A DNA stretch of 60,741 nucleotides from Bacteroidales bacterium UBA1216 (GCA_002309255.1 DBXI01000013.1:2989-63729), one strand, 5' to 3'. Positions 49,490 through 59,200 are shown, counted from the stretch's first letter. Translations and numbers: made by a program. The notes: generated by a model from the sequence alone, not told the origin.

Positions 49490-51655
49490 TCACTTCACTT
49501 CAATCACCTTTATCCCATCTCGTTCCAGCAGGGCATTGATGGTCGGTTCACCTCCTCGGAAGCGACGGTAGAGATCAGCGGCTTTCTCTGTGCCGCCACG
49601 CTCCAGAATGTGCTTGCGGAACAAGTCAGCTGACTTCTTGTCAAAGATCGACCCGTTCTTGGCCTGCGCAGCCTTGAATACGCTGAACGCATCGGCATCC
49701 AACAGCTCGCTCCACTTGTAAGCATAGTAGCCTGCAGCATATCCGCCGGAGAAGATATGCGTGAAGGCAGCCTCCATCTGCGTACCTGCTACTGTAGGCA
49801 GCACCTGCACCTGTTCCATCGCCTGATCGCCAAAGCGGATAACCGCCTCCTGTACCGTCAGGTCAGTCGGTACACTGAACGGCTCTTTCAAGGTATGCCA
49901 TGCCATGTCGAGGTATCCGAACGAGAGCTGACGAACACAACTGTACGCAGCGTGGTAGTTCGACGAACGCTTGATCTTGTCTATCAACTCCTGCGGCATC
50001 GGTTCGCCGGTCTGATAGTGCTTGGCAAAGGTGTCAAGGAACTCCTTCTCGTCCAGGAAGTTCTCGTTGAACTGCGAGGGCAACTCTACGAAGTCGCGCG
50101 GCACATTCGTTCCTGACAGCGCAGCATACTGACAGCGCGTCAGCATACCGTGCAATCCATGACCGAACTCATGCAGGAACGTGCGCACCTCGTCGTAGGT
50201 GAACAGTGCAGGTTTCTCCACTTCCCCGTTCTTGCCAAGCACCGGACGCGTGAAGTTCATCACATTCACGATGTGCGGACGATGATCCTTCTTGCCCATC
50301 ATGTACTGCGGCTGGAAGTCGTTCATCCACGCACCGCCGCGCTTGCCGTCCCGCGGATGGAAGTCGGCATAATATACGGCCAGGAACTTGCCCTTCTCAT
50401 CAAACACCTCATAGGCGGTCACTTCGGGGTTATAGACCTGGATGTTCTTATTCGGCTTGAATGTGATGCCGTATAGACGGTTAGCCAGTCCGAACACGCC
50501 TTGCTTGACAGCCTCCAGTTCAAAGTACGGACGAACGATATCGTCGCTGATTGCATACTTGTCGTTCTTGAGTTTCTTGGAGTAGTAGCTGAAATCCCAT
50601 GGCTGCAAGGTGGTGTAGAATCCCTGCTGCGTAGCATACTCCTGCAGTTCCTTGACCTCCTCGCGGGCTGCGGGCATATAGCTGTCGCGCAACTGGTCGA
50701 GCAACTTGTACACGTTCTCCTTGTTCTCAGCCATCGTCTTGTGCAGCGACTTGTCAGCATAGCAGTCTTTCCCAAACAGCTTGGCGAGAGCCAGACGCGT
50801 GTTCACGATGTCGATGATGATCTGCGTATTGTCGAACTCGCCGCCTATGCAACGCGTAGTGCTGGCCATGTACAGCTCGCGACGGATGTCGCGGTTATCA
50901 CAATCCTTGAGCACCGGCGTCGTGGTGGTCGGCTTCAGGTTCAGCAGCCAGCCTTCCAGCCCCTTGGCTTCGGCGTTGGCGCGAAGCATAGCTTTGGTGT
51001 CATCGTTCAGTCCGGCCAGATATTCCTCACGAGTGATCAGCATCGACCATGCATTGGTGGCCTTCAGCACGTTCTGCCCGAAGGTCATCGTCAGCATCGA
51101 CAGCTTGGCACTCAGCTCGCGATAGGTCTGCTTGTCTTCCTCACTGAGGTTAGCGCCATTGTTGGCAAACGACTCGTAGATATCATCCAGCAGTTTCTGC
51201 TGCTCCTTGTTCAGCTTGAGCTTGTCGCGCTGCTCATATACAGCCTTGATGCGCTGGAAGAGTTTCTCGTTCAGCAGGATAGATGAGGAGTACTCGCTCA
51301 TCTTGGGCGACAGTTCAATCTGTAAAGCCTGAATCGAATCATTCGTCTCTGCCGATGCCAAGTTGTAGAAGCATCCTGCCACTACGCTGAGCATCTCGCC
51401 TGCCTTCTCATATGCCTCGATGGTGTTAGCAAAGGTCGGTGCTGCAGAATTGTTGCATATCGCATCAATCTCTGCCAACCCTTGCTTCATCGCCTCATCA
51501 AAGGCAGGCATGTAGTGCGAGTTCTGAATCTCATTAAACGGGTACGTACCGTGCGGCGTTTTCCACTCCTTGTAGTGGAAGAACGGGTTCTCGGCAGCCG
51601 ATAGAGCTACCGCAGAGGCAAGCATTGCCATGATAGTCAGTTGTTTAAGCTTCAT
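49490..51655 (-). CDS. Exported M3-family oligopeptidase (Dcp-like)
   Basis: 721 residues. A signal peptide with core IMAMLASAVALSAAE ends near residue 21, so it acts in the periplasm. The zinc site is HEFGHGLHGML (about 492-502), with the following helix supplying the usual third ligand (SQFNENFLDEKEFL, about 520-533). Length and order fit peptidyl-dipeptidase Dcp or oligopeptidase A. It degrades short peptides, which is in keeping with the DPP-IV-like peptidase two genes upstream. The stop adjoins an irregular heptamer-like run (49460-49489). Confidence 0.93.
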   Translation of the reverse strand: MKLKQLTIMAMLASAVALSAAENPFFHYKEWKTPHGTYPFNEIQNSHYMPAFDEAMKQGLAEIDAICNNSAAPTFANTIEAYEKAGEMLSVVAGCFYNLASAETNDSIQALQIELSPKMSEYSSSILLNEKLFQRIKAVYEQRDKLKLNKEQQKLLDDIYESFANNGANLSEEDKQTYRELSAKLSMLTMTFGQNVLKATNAWSMLITREEYLAGLNDDTKAMLRANAEAKGLEGWLLNLKPTTTTPVLKDCDNRDIRRELYMASTTRCIGGEFDNTQIIIDIVNTRLALAKLFGKDCYADKSLHKTMAENKENVYKLLDQLRDSYMPAAREEVKELQEYATQQGFYTTLQPWDFSYYSKKLKNDKYAISDDIVRPYFELEAVKQGVFGLANRLYGITFKPNKNIQVYNPEVTAYEVFDEKGKFLAVYYADFHPRDGKRGGAWMNDFQPQYMMGKKDHRPHIVNVMNFTRPVLGKNGEVEKPALFTYDEVRTFLHEFGHGLHGMLTRCQYAALSGTNVPRDFVELPSQFNENFLDEKEFLDTFAKHYQTGEPMPQELIDKIKRSSNYHAAYSCVRQLSFGYLDMAWHTLKEPFSVPTDLTVQEAVIRFGDQAMEQVQVLPTVAGTQMEAAFTHIFSGGYAAGYYAYKWSELLDADAFSVFKAAQAKNGSIFDKKSADLFRKHILERGGTEKAADLYRRFRGGEPTINALLERDGIKVIEVK

Positions 51656-51670
51656 ATTGGAGATAATTTA

Positions 51671-52936
51671 TTAGTCAACCTTGATGTCCTTATTCACGTT
51701 CTTCGAACCAACAAGCGCGTAGAACAGAATGTAAAGTAAGCATGCTATCGTTACTACATAACTTCCGGTATAGCCGATATGATCAGCCACCAATCCTTGT
51801 ACGAACGGAACAACTCCGCCACCGCATACAAGTGCCATGAAGATACCCGAAGCTGCAGGTGTATATTTACCCAAGCCTTCAGCAGCCAGGTTGAATATGC
51901 TTCCCCACATAACAGATGTGCACAGACCACATGCTACCATCAGCAGCATACTAACCGGCAGTTCTACACCCTTGAAGGCAATCACATTGCTTTCGGGAAT
52001 AAACATCACACCCAGCAACAGACATACACCTACAAGCGAAACAGTTGCAAGCATAATCTTAGAGGACACCTTGCCACCCACTGCACCACCGATCAGACGG
52101 CCGAACATCATCATCAGCCAGTACAGACCGACCACCGTGCCGGCGATAGCAGCACCAACAGCCGGATTGCCGGACATGTAGAGGTTAGCCATGTTCGGGA
52201 TACCGACTTCCACACCTACATAGAAGAAGATAGCAATAGCACCCAGCACAAAGTGGCGGAACGACAGCGGCGAATGAGCGTCTTTCTGCTGCTTGCCGGA
52301 CAGGCGTGCAGCTTTCTCCTCGGCAGTCTCCATGTGAGGCTCGGGGATATTCGTAAAGAAGATGATAATGAATGCCAGCAGGAAGATAGCCATAGCTATG
52401 ATCATAGCCGCAGCGGCGTCAGATACAGATGCAGCTTCCACATTTCCACCAATCAGGTAACCCAAGAGGATCGGAGCCAGTGTGCCACCAATCGAATTGC
52501 ACGAACCGCCGAACTGGATGAGCTGATTGCCCTTGTTGCCACCACCACCAAGGGTATTAAGCATCGGGTTAACTACAATGTTTAGCAAGCACATCGAGAA
52601 TCCTGCTACAAATGCGCCGATAACATAAACAAGGAACGACTCAACGTAGCCGGACAGCCACTGGATACCCACGCCCAGAAAACCTACCGTAACGGCAGTC
52701 AGCGAGGTGAACTTGTACCCCTTGCGCTTGAGGATGATACCCGCGGGGATACCCATACATGCGTAGGCGATAAAGTTGGCCAATGTGCCCAACTGCGAGA
52801 GTGCCGTGCTGGCATTGAACTGAGTCTTGACAATAACGCCCATCGAACCGGCAAAGTTGGTCACGAAGGCAATCATGAAGAACAGGGAAAACATCACCAC
52901 AATGGGGAGGATGTTGGAGGATTTGTTGTTTGACAT
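51671..52936 (-). CDS. FHS-type major facilitator (sugar:proton symporter-like)
   Basis: 421 residues and about 12 membrane helices. LSQLGTLANFIAYACMGIPAG, followed by IILKRKGYKFTSL (about 46-79), is the FucP/GluP-type signature between helices 2 and 3. The usual central loop is short and charged (EPHMETAEEKAARLSGKQQ, about 199-217). Members carry fucose, glucose, galactose or N-acetylglucosamine. The substrate is not readable. It lies between two peptidase genes with gaps of 15 and 32 nt, so a shared unit is likely. It may also take up other nutrients. Confidence 0.88.
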   Translation of the reverse strand: MSNNKSSNILPIVVMFSLFFMIAFVTNFAGSMGVIVKTQFNASTALSQLGTLANFIAYACMGIPAGIILKRKGYKFTSLTAVTVGFLGVGIQWLSGYVESFLVYVIGAFVAGFSMCLLNIVVNPMLNTLGGGGNKGNQLIQFGGSCNSIGGTLAPILLGYLIGGNVEAASVSDAAAAMIIAMAIFLLAFIIIFFTNIPEPHMETAEEKAARLSGKQQKDAHSPLSFRHFVLGAIAIFFYVGVEVGIPNMANLYMSGNPAVGAAIAGTVVGLYWLMMMFGRLIGGAVGGKVSSKIMLATVSLVGVCLLLGVMFIPESNVIAFKGVELPVSMLLMVACGLCTSVMWGSIFNLAAEGLGKYTPAASGIFMALVCGGGVVPFVQGLVADHIGYTGSYVVTIACLLYILFYALVGSKNVNKDIKVD

Positions 52937-52968
52937 AGATCAAATTATGTTAGTTAATTTGTTATTCG

Positions 52969-55044
52969 TTATTTCTCCAGGAAGTTTAGCAGTTGGCGGT
53001 GCAGGTGCTGGTAGTGGTTGCCGTGCTTTAGGAAATGATTGTCATCGGGATAGACGAGCATCTGATAATCCTTGTCGGCATCAATCAGTGCCTCCACCAT
53101 GCGCCAGGTGTTTTGCACATGCACGTTATCATCCGCATTGCCGTGAACGATCAGCAGTTCTCCTTTGAGTCCCTGAGCCAGATGCGTCAGGTCGGCATCG
53201 TTGTAGCCTGATTCGTTCACCTGCGGACGGCGCATGTAGCGCTCCGTGTATCCGCTATCGTACAGCCGCCAATCGGTCACCGGCGCAATGGCTATACCTT
53301 TGGCTATCAGCGGTGTTCCGTCTGCCCGCAAGGGTTGGGTGCACATGCAGCGTAGCACCTCGTAGCCGCCGTAGCTCCAGCCTGCCATATATATGCGATG
53401 GTTGTCCGCCCAAGATTGGTCGGATATCCACTGCGCCACAGCCAATTGATCCTCGGACTCGCGTCCCATCTGCATATATGCGTAGTTGCGGTACGCTCTA
53501 CCTTGCCCGTCTGTGCCACGCGGATCAGCTATCACCACTACGTATCCCAAGTCCGCCAAACCATAGTCCCAACGTCTGCGCCAGCGGTCAGTTACGCGTT
53601 GTGATGCTGGACCGCTGTATTGCAGCATAACAACGGGGTACTTCTTCTTGGCATCGAACGCTCGCGGATAGAAGATGCACGCCTCCAACTGATTTCTGAC
53701 TTCTGATTTCTGATCTCTGATTTCTATCTTCGTGAACTGCTTGGCGGGCAATCCAAGTGCCTGCCACTGCTTTTGTATATCTGTGTTGTCCTTTATTACC
53801 TTACCTACTCCGCTCTTCTGGCTCCACAGCTTATACGCCACAGGTTCTTGATCACTCTCATGCGCCAAGATAGCCTGCTTGCAGTCTGCCGACAGCTGTA
53901 GGCTGTTCCAGCCGTGCTCCTCACCCATTGTGGCAAAGGTGTTCTTCTTTATATTTAACGCATAGCACACGCGCTCGCGTGGTGTGGGTGCTGCTTGATA
54001 GTACAAGGTCTGCGATGCTTCGTCATAGCCGTATAGGGCTGTTACATCGCGTTCCTCGTTTGTCAGCACGGCTGTCTGACGCCCATTGGCTGCATGCATA
54101 TAGGCACGCTTCCAGCCTTCGCGCTCGCTCAGCACGACGAATCGTCCATCGCTCAGCCACTGCCAGTCGTCGAATAGCGAGTAATCCACATAATACTCTT
54201 TACTGCTCTCCTCGTAGATCGAGGTGCATACGAGCGAAGCGGGATTGCAATAGAACACCGCCATCGCGTTCTGGTCGCGGTTAAGTGTGAGGATGGCAAG
54301 TTGTTGGATGGGTTCGTTGCCTTTCTTTTGTGCAGGCAAGGTACGCCACTGGATGCGCGGAATGTAACGGTCATCGGATTCCGGCAGTGAGGCCTGACGG
54401 GTGTCCTTGTTTGAGATGGTATAGATCTGTACGGATGCCTGCGCGTTCTTCTCACCGGCACGGGGATAACTTTGCACAATGGTTTCCGGATGCCCCTCGC
54501 CGAGCATCATCTGCCAGGAAGTAGCCGGTACATCCTTATCATCCAGACGGATAAAGGCGAGTTGCTTGGAGTCGGGTGAGAACTGCATCAGGCAGGTCAC
54601 ACCGAACTCCTCCTCATACAACCAGTCAGCTATGCCGTTCCAGATGGTCGGAGCCGTAGTGGTAACAGCCACCTCCGTGCCGAAATCCAACTTATGCAAG
54701 TAGATATTGTTATCCTCCTTCACAAAGGCTATATACTTGCCGTTCGGCGAAAGGATAGCATCGCGCACAAGTGCATCGCTCAATGGTTTGCGCGTATTCT
54801 TTTGCGTATCGACAATCCAGTAGTTCGCCATGAACGAGTGGCGGTAGATTTGTTGTTTGTCCGTATATTCCAACTTGTAGCGTTGCTCAAGCAGGTTGCC
54901 TAATATACTGTCCTGCTCATGCACCGACAGACTGACAGCATTGTGCTTACCATCCAATATATCGTGCATCACTTCCGTACGCTCTGTGGCCATCGTAGTT
55001 ACAGCAAGAGCCGCAGTTACAAATGTCAGTAGTAGTCTATTCAT
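52969..55044 (-). CDS. DPP-IV-like S9 peptidase with in-frame repeat
   Basis: 691 residues. The signal peptide (LLTFVTAALAVTTMA) ends near residue 20. The beta-propeller DPP-IV domain (about 70-430) has ADWLYEEEFG (about 150-159), which carries the Glu pair that binds the substrate amino terminus in DPP-IV. The alpha/beta hydrolase follows: MAGWSYGGYE (nucleophile Ser, about 555), HGNADDNVH (Asp, about 635) and DDNHFLKHG (His, about 668). It removes N-terminal dipeptides, typically X-Pro, in the periplasm. At residues about 438-451 (KIEIRDQKSEVRNQ) the DNA is a 7-bp tandem repeat between propeller and hydrolase. Its first 8 nt overlap the upstream secreted-protein gene. Confidence 0.93.
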   Translation of the reverse strand: MNRLLLTFVTAALAVTTMATERTEVMHDILDGKHNAVSLSVHEQDSILGNLLEQRYKLEYTDKQQIYRHSFMANYWIVDTQKNTRKPLSDALVRDAILSPNGKYIAFVKEDNNIYLHKLDFGTEVAVTTTAPTIWNGIADWLYEEEFGVTCLMQFSPDSKQLAFIRLDDKDVPATSWQMMLGEGHPETIVQSYPRAGEKNAQASVQIYTISNKDTRQASLPESDDRYIPRIQWRTLPAQKKGNEPIQQLAILTLNRDQNAMAVFYCNPASLVCTSIYEESSKEYYVDYSLFDDWQWLSDGRFVVLSEREGWKRAYMHAANGRQTAVLTNEERDVTALYGYDEASQTLYYQAAPTPRERVCYALNIKKNTFATMGEEHGWNSLQLSADCKQAILAHESDQEPVAYKLWSQKSGVGKVIKDNTDIQKQWQALGLPAKQFTKIEIRDQKSEVRNQLEACIFYPRAFDAKKKYPVVMLQYSGPASQRVTDRWRRRWDYGLADLGYVVVIADPRGTDGQGRAYRNYAYMQMGRESEDQLAVAQWISDQSWADNHRIYMAGWSYGGYEVLRCMCTQPLRADGTPLIAKGIAIAPVTDWRLYDSGYTERYMRRPQVNESGYNDADLTHLAQGLKGELLIVHGNADDNVHVQNTWRMVEALIDADKDYQMLVYPDDNHFLKHGNHYQHLHRQLLNFLEK
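53689..53730 (-). repeat. Heptamer array inside the S9 peptidase gene
   Basis: Plus-strand units CTGATTT, CTGACTT, CTGATTT, CTGATCT, CTGATTT, CTATCTT: six in a row, 42 bp, exactly 14 codons. It is in frame at the domain boundary before the hydrolase. The unit differs from the AGTTGAA family. Confidence 0.9.
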
Positions 55045-56377
55045 TGATTTGCAGATATTTCTTTCCGTTTTGTAAAGTTAACACATAAGGTCCCACAGCA
55101 ATCGTATAGGTCGCTGTTTGATCCGGTGAGACATTCGGCACAGCATTCCCGAATGCAAACGACGAGTATACGGCCGTTGTATCATGGCTTTCACTTAGCG
55201 CATATAGTAGCAAACCATGAGGCATTGATGAGTCTGCCGTCGGACGGAACCAGATCGAGTAATCAGCTTTTAGCGTGTATGATATATAGTATTTCGTTAC
55301 GCCTACCACTCCGTATATGCCGAAGTGCGGCATAGCGTCTTTTGTCGTTTCAGCAGGCTCTATCAGCCATGCCAGACCGCCTATATTGGATTTGGTAAAC
55401 TTGCCTCCCGTTGACAGTTTAATAGATGTATTCGTCTGCTTATGAGTGATCTGAAGGGTGTCATTCCTTTCCTCCAAGGTATAGATACTACTTTTCATGC
55501 CGTTGCCCTGCGGCATCGATACCCATCCATCCTCTGCCGACAAGTCGTCCCGGGCTGTAGCTATCATCCCATCCACTATCTCTCCCGTGGCGTACAACAT
55601 CAACCCCGTAGTAGGCTCATACAGAGCTATCATGTAATCGCCTAACGACAGATCATCCGTCGGATACCACGGTTGCGGTTCACCGGCGCGGTAATAAATA
55701 GCATGCAGCGTGCAGTCGGATGTCGGATAATAGATCGTACCGGGGTAGAACACGCTGGGTTCTTGATCAGCGGAATCCACCGGTGACAATGCCCACCCTA
55801 AGAAATACCACTCACCATCTGCCACATGCACGTCAGGCAACAGCACACCACCACCGGCTTTCGATTCCGTCCTCGACGATATGCGCTCCGACGAATAGGT
55901 GCGGAACGTCACCGTGTATGTCTCCGCCTGTGGAGCGGTGTAATCCACCGCTACGGAGCCCAGATAGAGCGAGTTCTCTGTGCTCGTTATATGCAGCGAT
56001 AGATCTGCACCTTCCGGTACAGCCAAACTGTTTAGTGTATGCGATATATTCACCCACTCCGTGCTGTATGCACCCGCCCACTCTGCAGCGTTAAACGGTG
56101 CGGCGTTGATCACCCACACATCCGACTCTCCCACCTTCAGCAGCAGCGAACCGGCACCGGCAGAGGTGTTGGAGTGCATCGACAAGGTTACGGAATTGAG
56201 TTTCAACCCCTGATAGCCAGACAAGGTCAACATAAGTGAGTTATCAGCAGTCAACTGACCGGATCGATTGCCGGTCTGCTCGTATGTACATGCCGAACCT
56301 TCGGGTATGTCGCCCGATGCAACAGCCTGCTTGCCCGTAATCGTATAGAGGGCGATTAGTAAAAATAGTGTCTTCAT
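55037..56377 (-). CDS. Secreted protein with Flg_new-like repeat
   Basis: 446 residues from ATG 56377; an upstream in-frame ATG at 56434 would precede the promoter -7 box and is rejected. The signal peptide (LFLLIALYTITGKQAVA) ends near 20. A beta-sandwich (about 25-150, with LTLSGYQGLKLNSVTLSMHS) is followed by an InlB/Flg_new-like repeat (about 153-232, with YFLGWALSPVD and CTLHAIYYRA). The C-terminal half, with GDYMIALYEPTTGLMLYATG and GLLLYAL, is beta-rich and unassigned. The first two domains are of the kind found in the 1634-residue surface protein, so the role may be similar. It overlaps the DPP-IV-like gene by 8 nt and has a clear promoter. Confidence 0.8.
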   Translation of the reverse strand: MKTLFLLIALYTITGKQAVASGDIPEGSACTYEQTGNRSGQLTADNSLMLTLSGYQGLKLNSVTLSMHSNTSAGAGSLLLKVGESDVWVINAAPFNAAEWAGAYSTEWVNISHTLNSLAVPEGADLSLHITSTENSLYLGSVAVDYTAPQAETYTVTFRTYSSERISSRTESKAGGGVLLPDVHVADGEWYFLGWALSPVDSADQEPSVFYPGTIYYPTSDCTLHAIYYRAGEPQPWYPTDDLSLGDYMIALYEPTTGLMLYATGEIVDGMIATARDDLSAEDGWVSMPQGNGMKSSIYTLEERNDTLQITHKQTNTSIKLSTGGKFTKSNIGGLAWLIEPAETTKDAMPHFGIYGVVGVTKYYISYTLKADYSIWFRPTADSSMPHGLLLYALSESHDTTAVYSSFAFGNAVPNVSPDQTATYTIAVGPYVLTLQNGKKYLQINE

Positions 56378-56403
56378 TTCTATACGCACATTTTTTCCAC
56401 GTG

Positions 56404-56435
56404 CAAAGATACAAAAAAAATACCGTATTTGCAAA
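56404..56435 (-). promoter_or_regulatory. Bacteroidota-type promoter of the minus-strand peptidase group
   Basis: On the minus strand TTTG (56432-56435), 20 nt, TATCTTTG (56404-56411). The start codon at 56377 gives a leader of roughly 20 nt. Confidence 0.85.
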
Positions 56436-56501
56436 TTTATCGTGCTAATTATTGCAATTTATCACTTTTTTCAGTAAAATGTATTTTTTTCGACTGAAAA
56501 G

Positions 56502-56533
56502 TTTGTAAATTCAAATATTTTTTTGTAACTTTG
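56502..56533 (+). promoter_or_regulatory. Bacteroidota-type promoter of the nqr operon
   Basis: TTTG (56502-56505), 20-nt spacer, TAACTTTG (56526-56533). It is divergent from the promoter at 56404. The leader to nqrA is about 195 nt, long compared with other genes here; it holds the 9-bp repeat at 56659 and no other clear structure. Between the two promoters (56436-56501) I see only AT-rich sequence. Confidence 0.87.
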
Positions 56534-56658
56534 TAGGCTTTTATGTGGGCGCGCACGCCGCATACATGTACAACATAAATTGATTTGATAGTTTTTAATA
56601 GTTGATCAAAAAAGAACCATTGCAATTTATGATAATTTTAGGTAAATTTTGAATGAAT

Positions 56659-56694
56659 GAATCCATCGCATCCGTGAGATCCGTGGAATCCGTA
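56659..56694 (+). repeat. 9-bp tandem repeat in the nqr leader
   Basis: Four units: GAATCCATC, GCATCCGTG, AGATCCGTG, GAATCCGTA. The unit length is a multiple of three, so it can be read in frame from an ATG at 56653, but the usual NqrA N-terminus starts at 56734. Confidence 0.75.
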
Positions 56695-56733
56695 CAGAAA
56701 CAAACAAAACACAATAATAAATCATTAATCAAC

Positions 56734-58002
56734 ATGCAACAAATCAAACTGACTCGTGGTTTGGACGTGAAGTTGGACGGCAAGGCCGCGCTTACCGATG
56801 GTAGCGTGATGAAGCCTGCTGTTTATCACATCGTTCCCGACCATTTCGCCGGCATCAAGCCCAGGCTACTGGTGCATGAAGGCGACAAGGTAAAAGCGGG
56901 CAGCCCGCTTTTCCAAGACAAGACGTTTGCTGAGATGCTCTTTACCTCACCGGTCAGCGGCACCGTGAAAGCCATCGTGCGTGGCGAGCGCCGCAAGGTG
57001 CTGAGTATCGACATCGAGGCGGACGCTACGATGCAGTACGAGGCGTTTGACACGAAGCAGGACCTGAAGTCGCTGCTGTTGCAGTCGGGATTGTGGGCAC
57101 TGGTCAAACAGCGTCCGTACGACTGCATCGCTCTGCCGACCAAGACTCCGAAAGCCGTGTTCATCTCCTCGTTTGACAGTGCTCCGCTGGCTCCGGATTA
57201 CGACTTTGTGATGCAAGGTCATGATGCGGAGGTTCAGGCTGCTATCACCGCGCTGAGCAAGGTGGCACCTGTGTTTGTCGGCGTGAAGGCCGGCGGCCGT
57301 GCCAACTGGAAGGACTGCACGCTCTACAGCGTTGAAGGTCCCCACCCTGCAGGCAACGTAGGTGTGCAGATCAACCACGTGGCTCCTATCGCCAAGGGCG
57401 AGACGGTCTGGACGATCAACATCCAGGACCTGCGCCTGATAGGTACGCTGCTGCTGAAGGGCATCGTTGATATGCGCAAGCGCGTAGCGCTGACCGGCCC
57501 GCTGGTACGCGAACCGAAGTACTACGACGTGATTGCCGGTATGCCCGCTGCTGCCGTGCTCAAGAGTAACATCGAAGTAGGTGTCGAGCCGCGCTACATC
57601 GCCGGCAACCCGCTCAGCGGTCATCAGATTGACCTCGACGAGGCCATCAGCCTGTATGACAACCAGTTCACCGTTATCGCCCAGGGTACGGAGACCCATG
57701 AGTTCATGGGTTGGATCATGCCGTGCTTCCTGCGCGAGGGCAAGCAGGATGCCCGTCTCAAAGGCGGACGCCGTGCTATCATCGTCAGCGGCGAGTATGA
57801 GCGCGTGTTCCCGATGGACATCTTCCCCGAGCATCTGATCAAGGCAATGATTGCCGGAAACTTGGACCGTATGGAGGCGCTCGGCGCTTACGAGGTTGCA
57901 CCCGAGGACTTCGCCGTGTGCGAGTACGTCTGCACCTCCAAGATGCCGCTGCAGGCCATCGTGCGTGCCGCATTGGATAACTTAAAACAGGAGATTGAAT
58001 AA
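56734..58002 (+). CDS. nqrA: Na+-translocating NADH:quinone reductase subunit A
   Basis: 422 residues from ATG 56734 (MQQIKLTRGLDVKLDGK), which matches the normal NqrA start; an in-frame ATG at 56653 would add 27 repeat-derived residues. NqrA is the cytoplasmic subunit thought to lie at the quinone site. It has a barrel-sandwich/biotinyl-like fold near the start (HEGDKVKAGSPLFQDKTF, about 48-65; SPVSGTVKAIVRGERRKVL, about 72-90). The typical NqrA segments PTKTPKAVFISSFDSAPLAPD (about 136-156) and GPHPAGNVGVQINHV (about 204-218) are present. It begins the operon nqrABCDE; nqrF lies beyond the window. Confidence 0.97.
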   Translation: MQQIKLTRGLDVKLDGKAALTDGSVMKPAVYHIVPDHFAGIKPRLLVHEGDKVKAGSPLFQDKTFAEMLFTSPVSGTVKAIVRGERRKVLSIDIEADATMQYEAFDTKQDLKSLLLQSGLWALVKQRPYDCIALPTKTPKAVFISSFDSAPLAPDYDFVMQGHDAEVQAAITALSKVAPVFVGVKAGGRANWKDCTLYSVEGPHPAGNVGVQINHVAPIAKGETVWTINIQDLRLIGTLLLKGIVDMRKRVALTGPLVREPKYYDVIAGMPAAAVLKSNIEVGVEPRYIAGNPLSGHQIDLDEAISLYDNQFTVIAQGTETHEFMGWIMPCFLREGKQDARLKGGRRAIIVSGEYERVFPMDIFPEHLIKAMIAGNLDRMEALGAYEVAPEDFAVCEYVCTSKMPLQAIVRAALDNLKQEIE

Positions 58003-58003
58003 T

Positions 58004-59200
58004 ATGTTTGAGGGTCTATATAAACTGAAAGAGCAGCTCCGCCCGAACTTTGAGGAAGGCGGTAAGTTGCACGCTTTCTGGTCGCTGTTCGACGGATTCG
58101 AGAGTTTCCTCTTCACCCCGAACACCACCGGCAAGCGTCTTGGCGCGCAGATTCATGCGGGCAATGACTCCAAGCGTACGATGATCTACGTAGTGCTTGC
58201 ACTCGTACCGTGTATGCTTTTCGGCATGTACAATGTCGGCTATCAACACCTGCTGGCTACCGGACAGCTCATGGGCGGTCTGACCGCTGCGCTGTTCTGG
58301 AAGGCGTTCGGCTTCGGTCTGCTGGCTGTACTGCCGTATATCTTGGTTAGTTACATCGTCGGTCTGGGTATCGAGTTCACCGTAGCCCAGTGGAAGCACG
58401 AGGAGATTGCCGAGGGCTTCCTGGTTACCGGTTTCCTTATCCCGCTGATCGTGCCTATCAACACGCCGCTGTGGATGGTGGCTGTGGCTACCGCTTTCGC
58501 CGTTATCTTCGCCAAAGAGGTGTTCGGCGGTACGGGCTACAACATCTTCAACGTGGCTCTGATCACCCGTGCCTTCCTGTTCTTCGCCTACCCGACCCAC
58601 ATGACGGGCGACAAGGCATTCATCCGTACCGAAGGTACATGGGGCTGGGACGGCGGTCAGGCTCTCGTTGACGGCTTCTCCGGCGCTACGCCGCTCACGC
58701 AGCTGGCTACCGGCTCGTCGGTGGATCTGGGCTTCTGGGACATGGTCAACGGCCTCGTTCCCGGTTCGATTGGTGAGACCTGCGTATGGGCTATCCTGAT
58801 GGGCGCATGTCTGCTGCTCGTCACCCGCACCGCTGACTGGCGTATCATGTGCAGCATTATCTGCACGGGTATCGTTACCGCCTTCCTGTTCAACAAGTTC
58901 GGCGCAGCCGACAACCTGGTTGCACAGTATCCGTGGTACATGCATCTGGTTAGCGGCGGTTTCCTGTTCGGTGCCGTGTTCATGGCTACCGACCCTGTTA
59001 CCGCTGCCCGTACCGATTGCGGCAAGTGGATCTACGGCTGCCTCATCGGCTTCATGGCTGTGGTAGTGCGCGTGCTCAACCCGGGTTATCCCGAGGGCAT
59101 GATGCTGGCTATCCTGCTCGGCAACGCTGTGGCACCGCTCATCGACTGGTGTGTTGTTCAAGCTAATATTAACCGTCGCCTCAAGCGAGTAAAAGCATAA
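58004..59200 (+). CDS. nqrB: Na+-translocating NADH:quinone reductase subunit B
   Basis: 398 residues from ATG 58004, one base after the nqrA stop. NqrB is a membrane subunit with about ten helices and carries a covalent FMN on Thr plus riboflavin. The FMN motif is DGFSGATPL (about 222-230, Thr in S-G-A-T). The helices SKRTMIYVVLALVPCMLFGMYN and GFLVTGFLIPLIVPINTPLWM are typical, as is MATDPVTAARTDCGKWIYG near the end. It forms the Na+ path with D and E. Length is normal. Confidence 0.97.
   Translation: MFEGLYKLKEQLRPNFEEGGKLHAFWSLFDGFESFLFTPNTTGKRLGAQIHAGNDSKRTMIYVVLALVPCMLFGMYNVGYQHLLATGQLMGGLTAALFWKAFGFGLLAVLPYILVSYIVGLGIEFTVAQWKHEEIAEGFLVTGFLIPLIVPINTPLWMVAVATAFAVIFAKEVFGGTGYNIFNVALITRAFLFFAYPTHMTGDKAFIRTEGTWGWDGGQALVDGFSGATPLTQLATGSSVDLGFWDMVNGLVPGSIGETCVWAILMGACLLLVTRTADWRIMCSIICTGIVTAFLFNKFGAADNLVAQYPWYMHLVSGGFLFGAVFMATDPVTAARTDCGKWIYGCLIGFMAVVVRVLNPGYPEGMMLAILLGNAVAPLIDWCVVQANINRRLKRVKA

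Noticed and set aside
56653..56733. Extended NqrA N-terminus from the upstream ATG
   Set aside because: The extra residues are encoded by a repeat and do not resemble NqrA; the start at 56734 matches the family.
57104..57834. Long minus-strand open frame opposite nqrA
   Set aside because: It is a shadow of nqrA with no start context or homology that I recognise.
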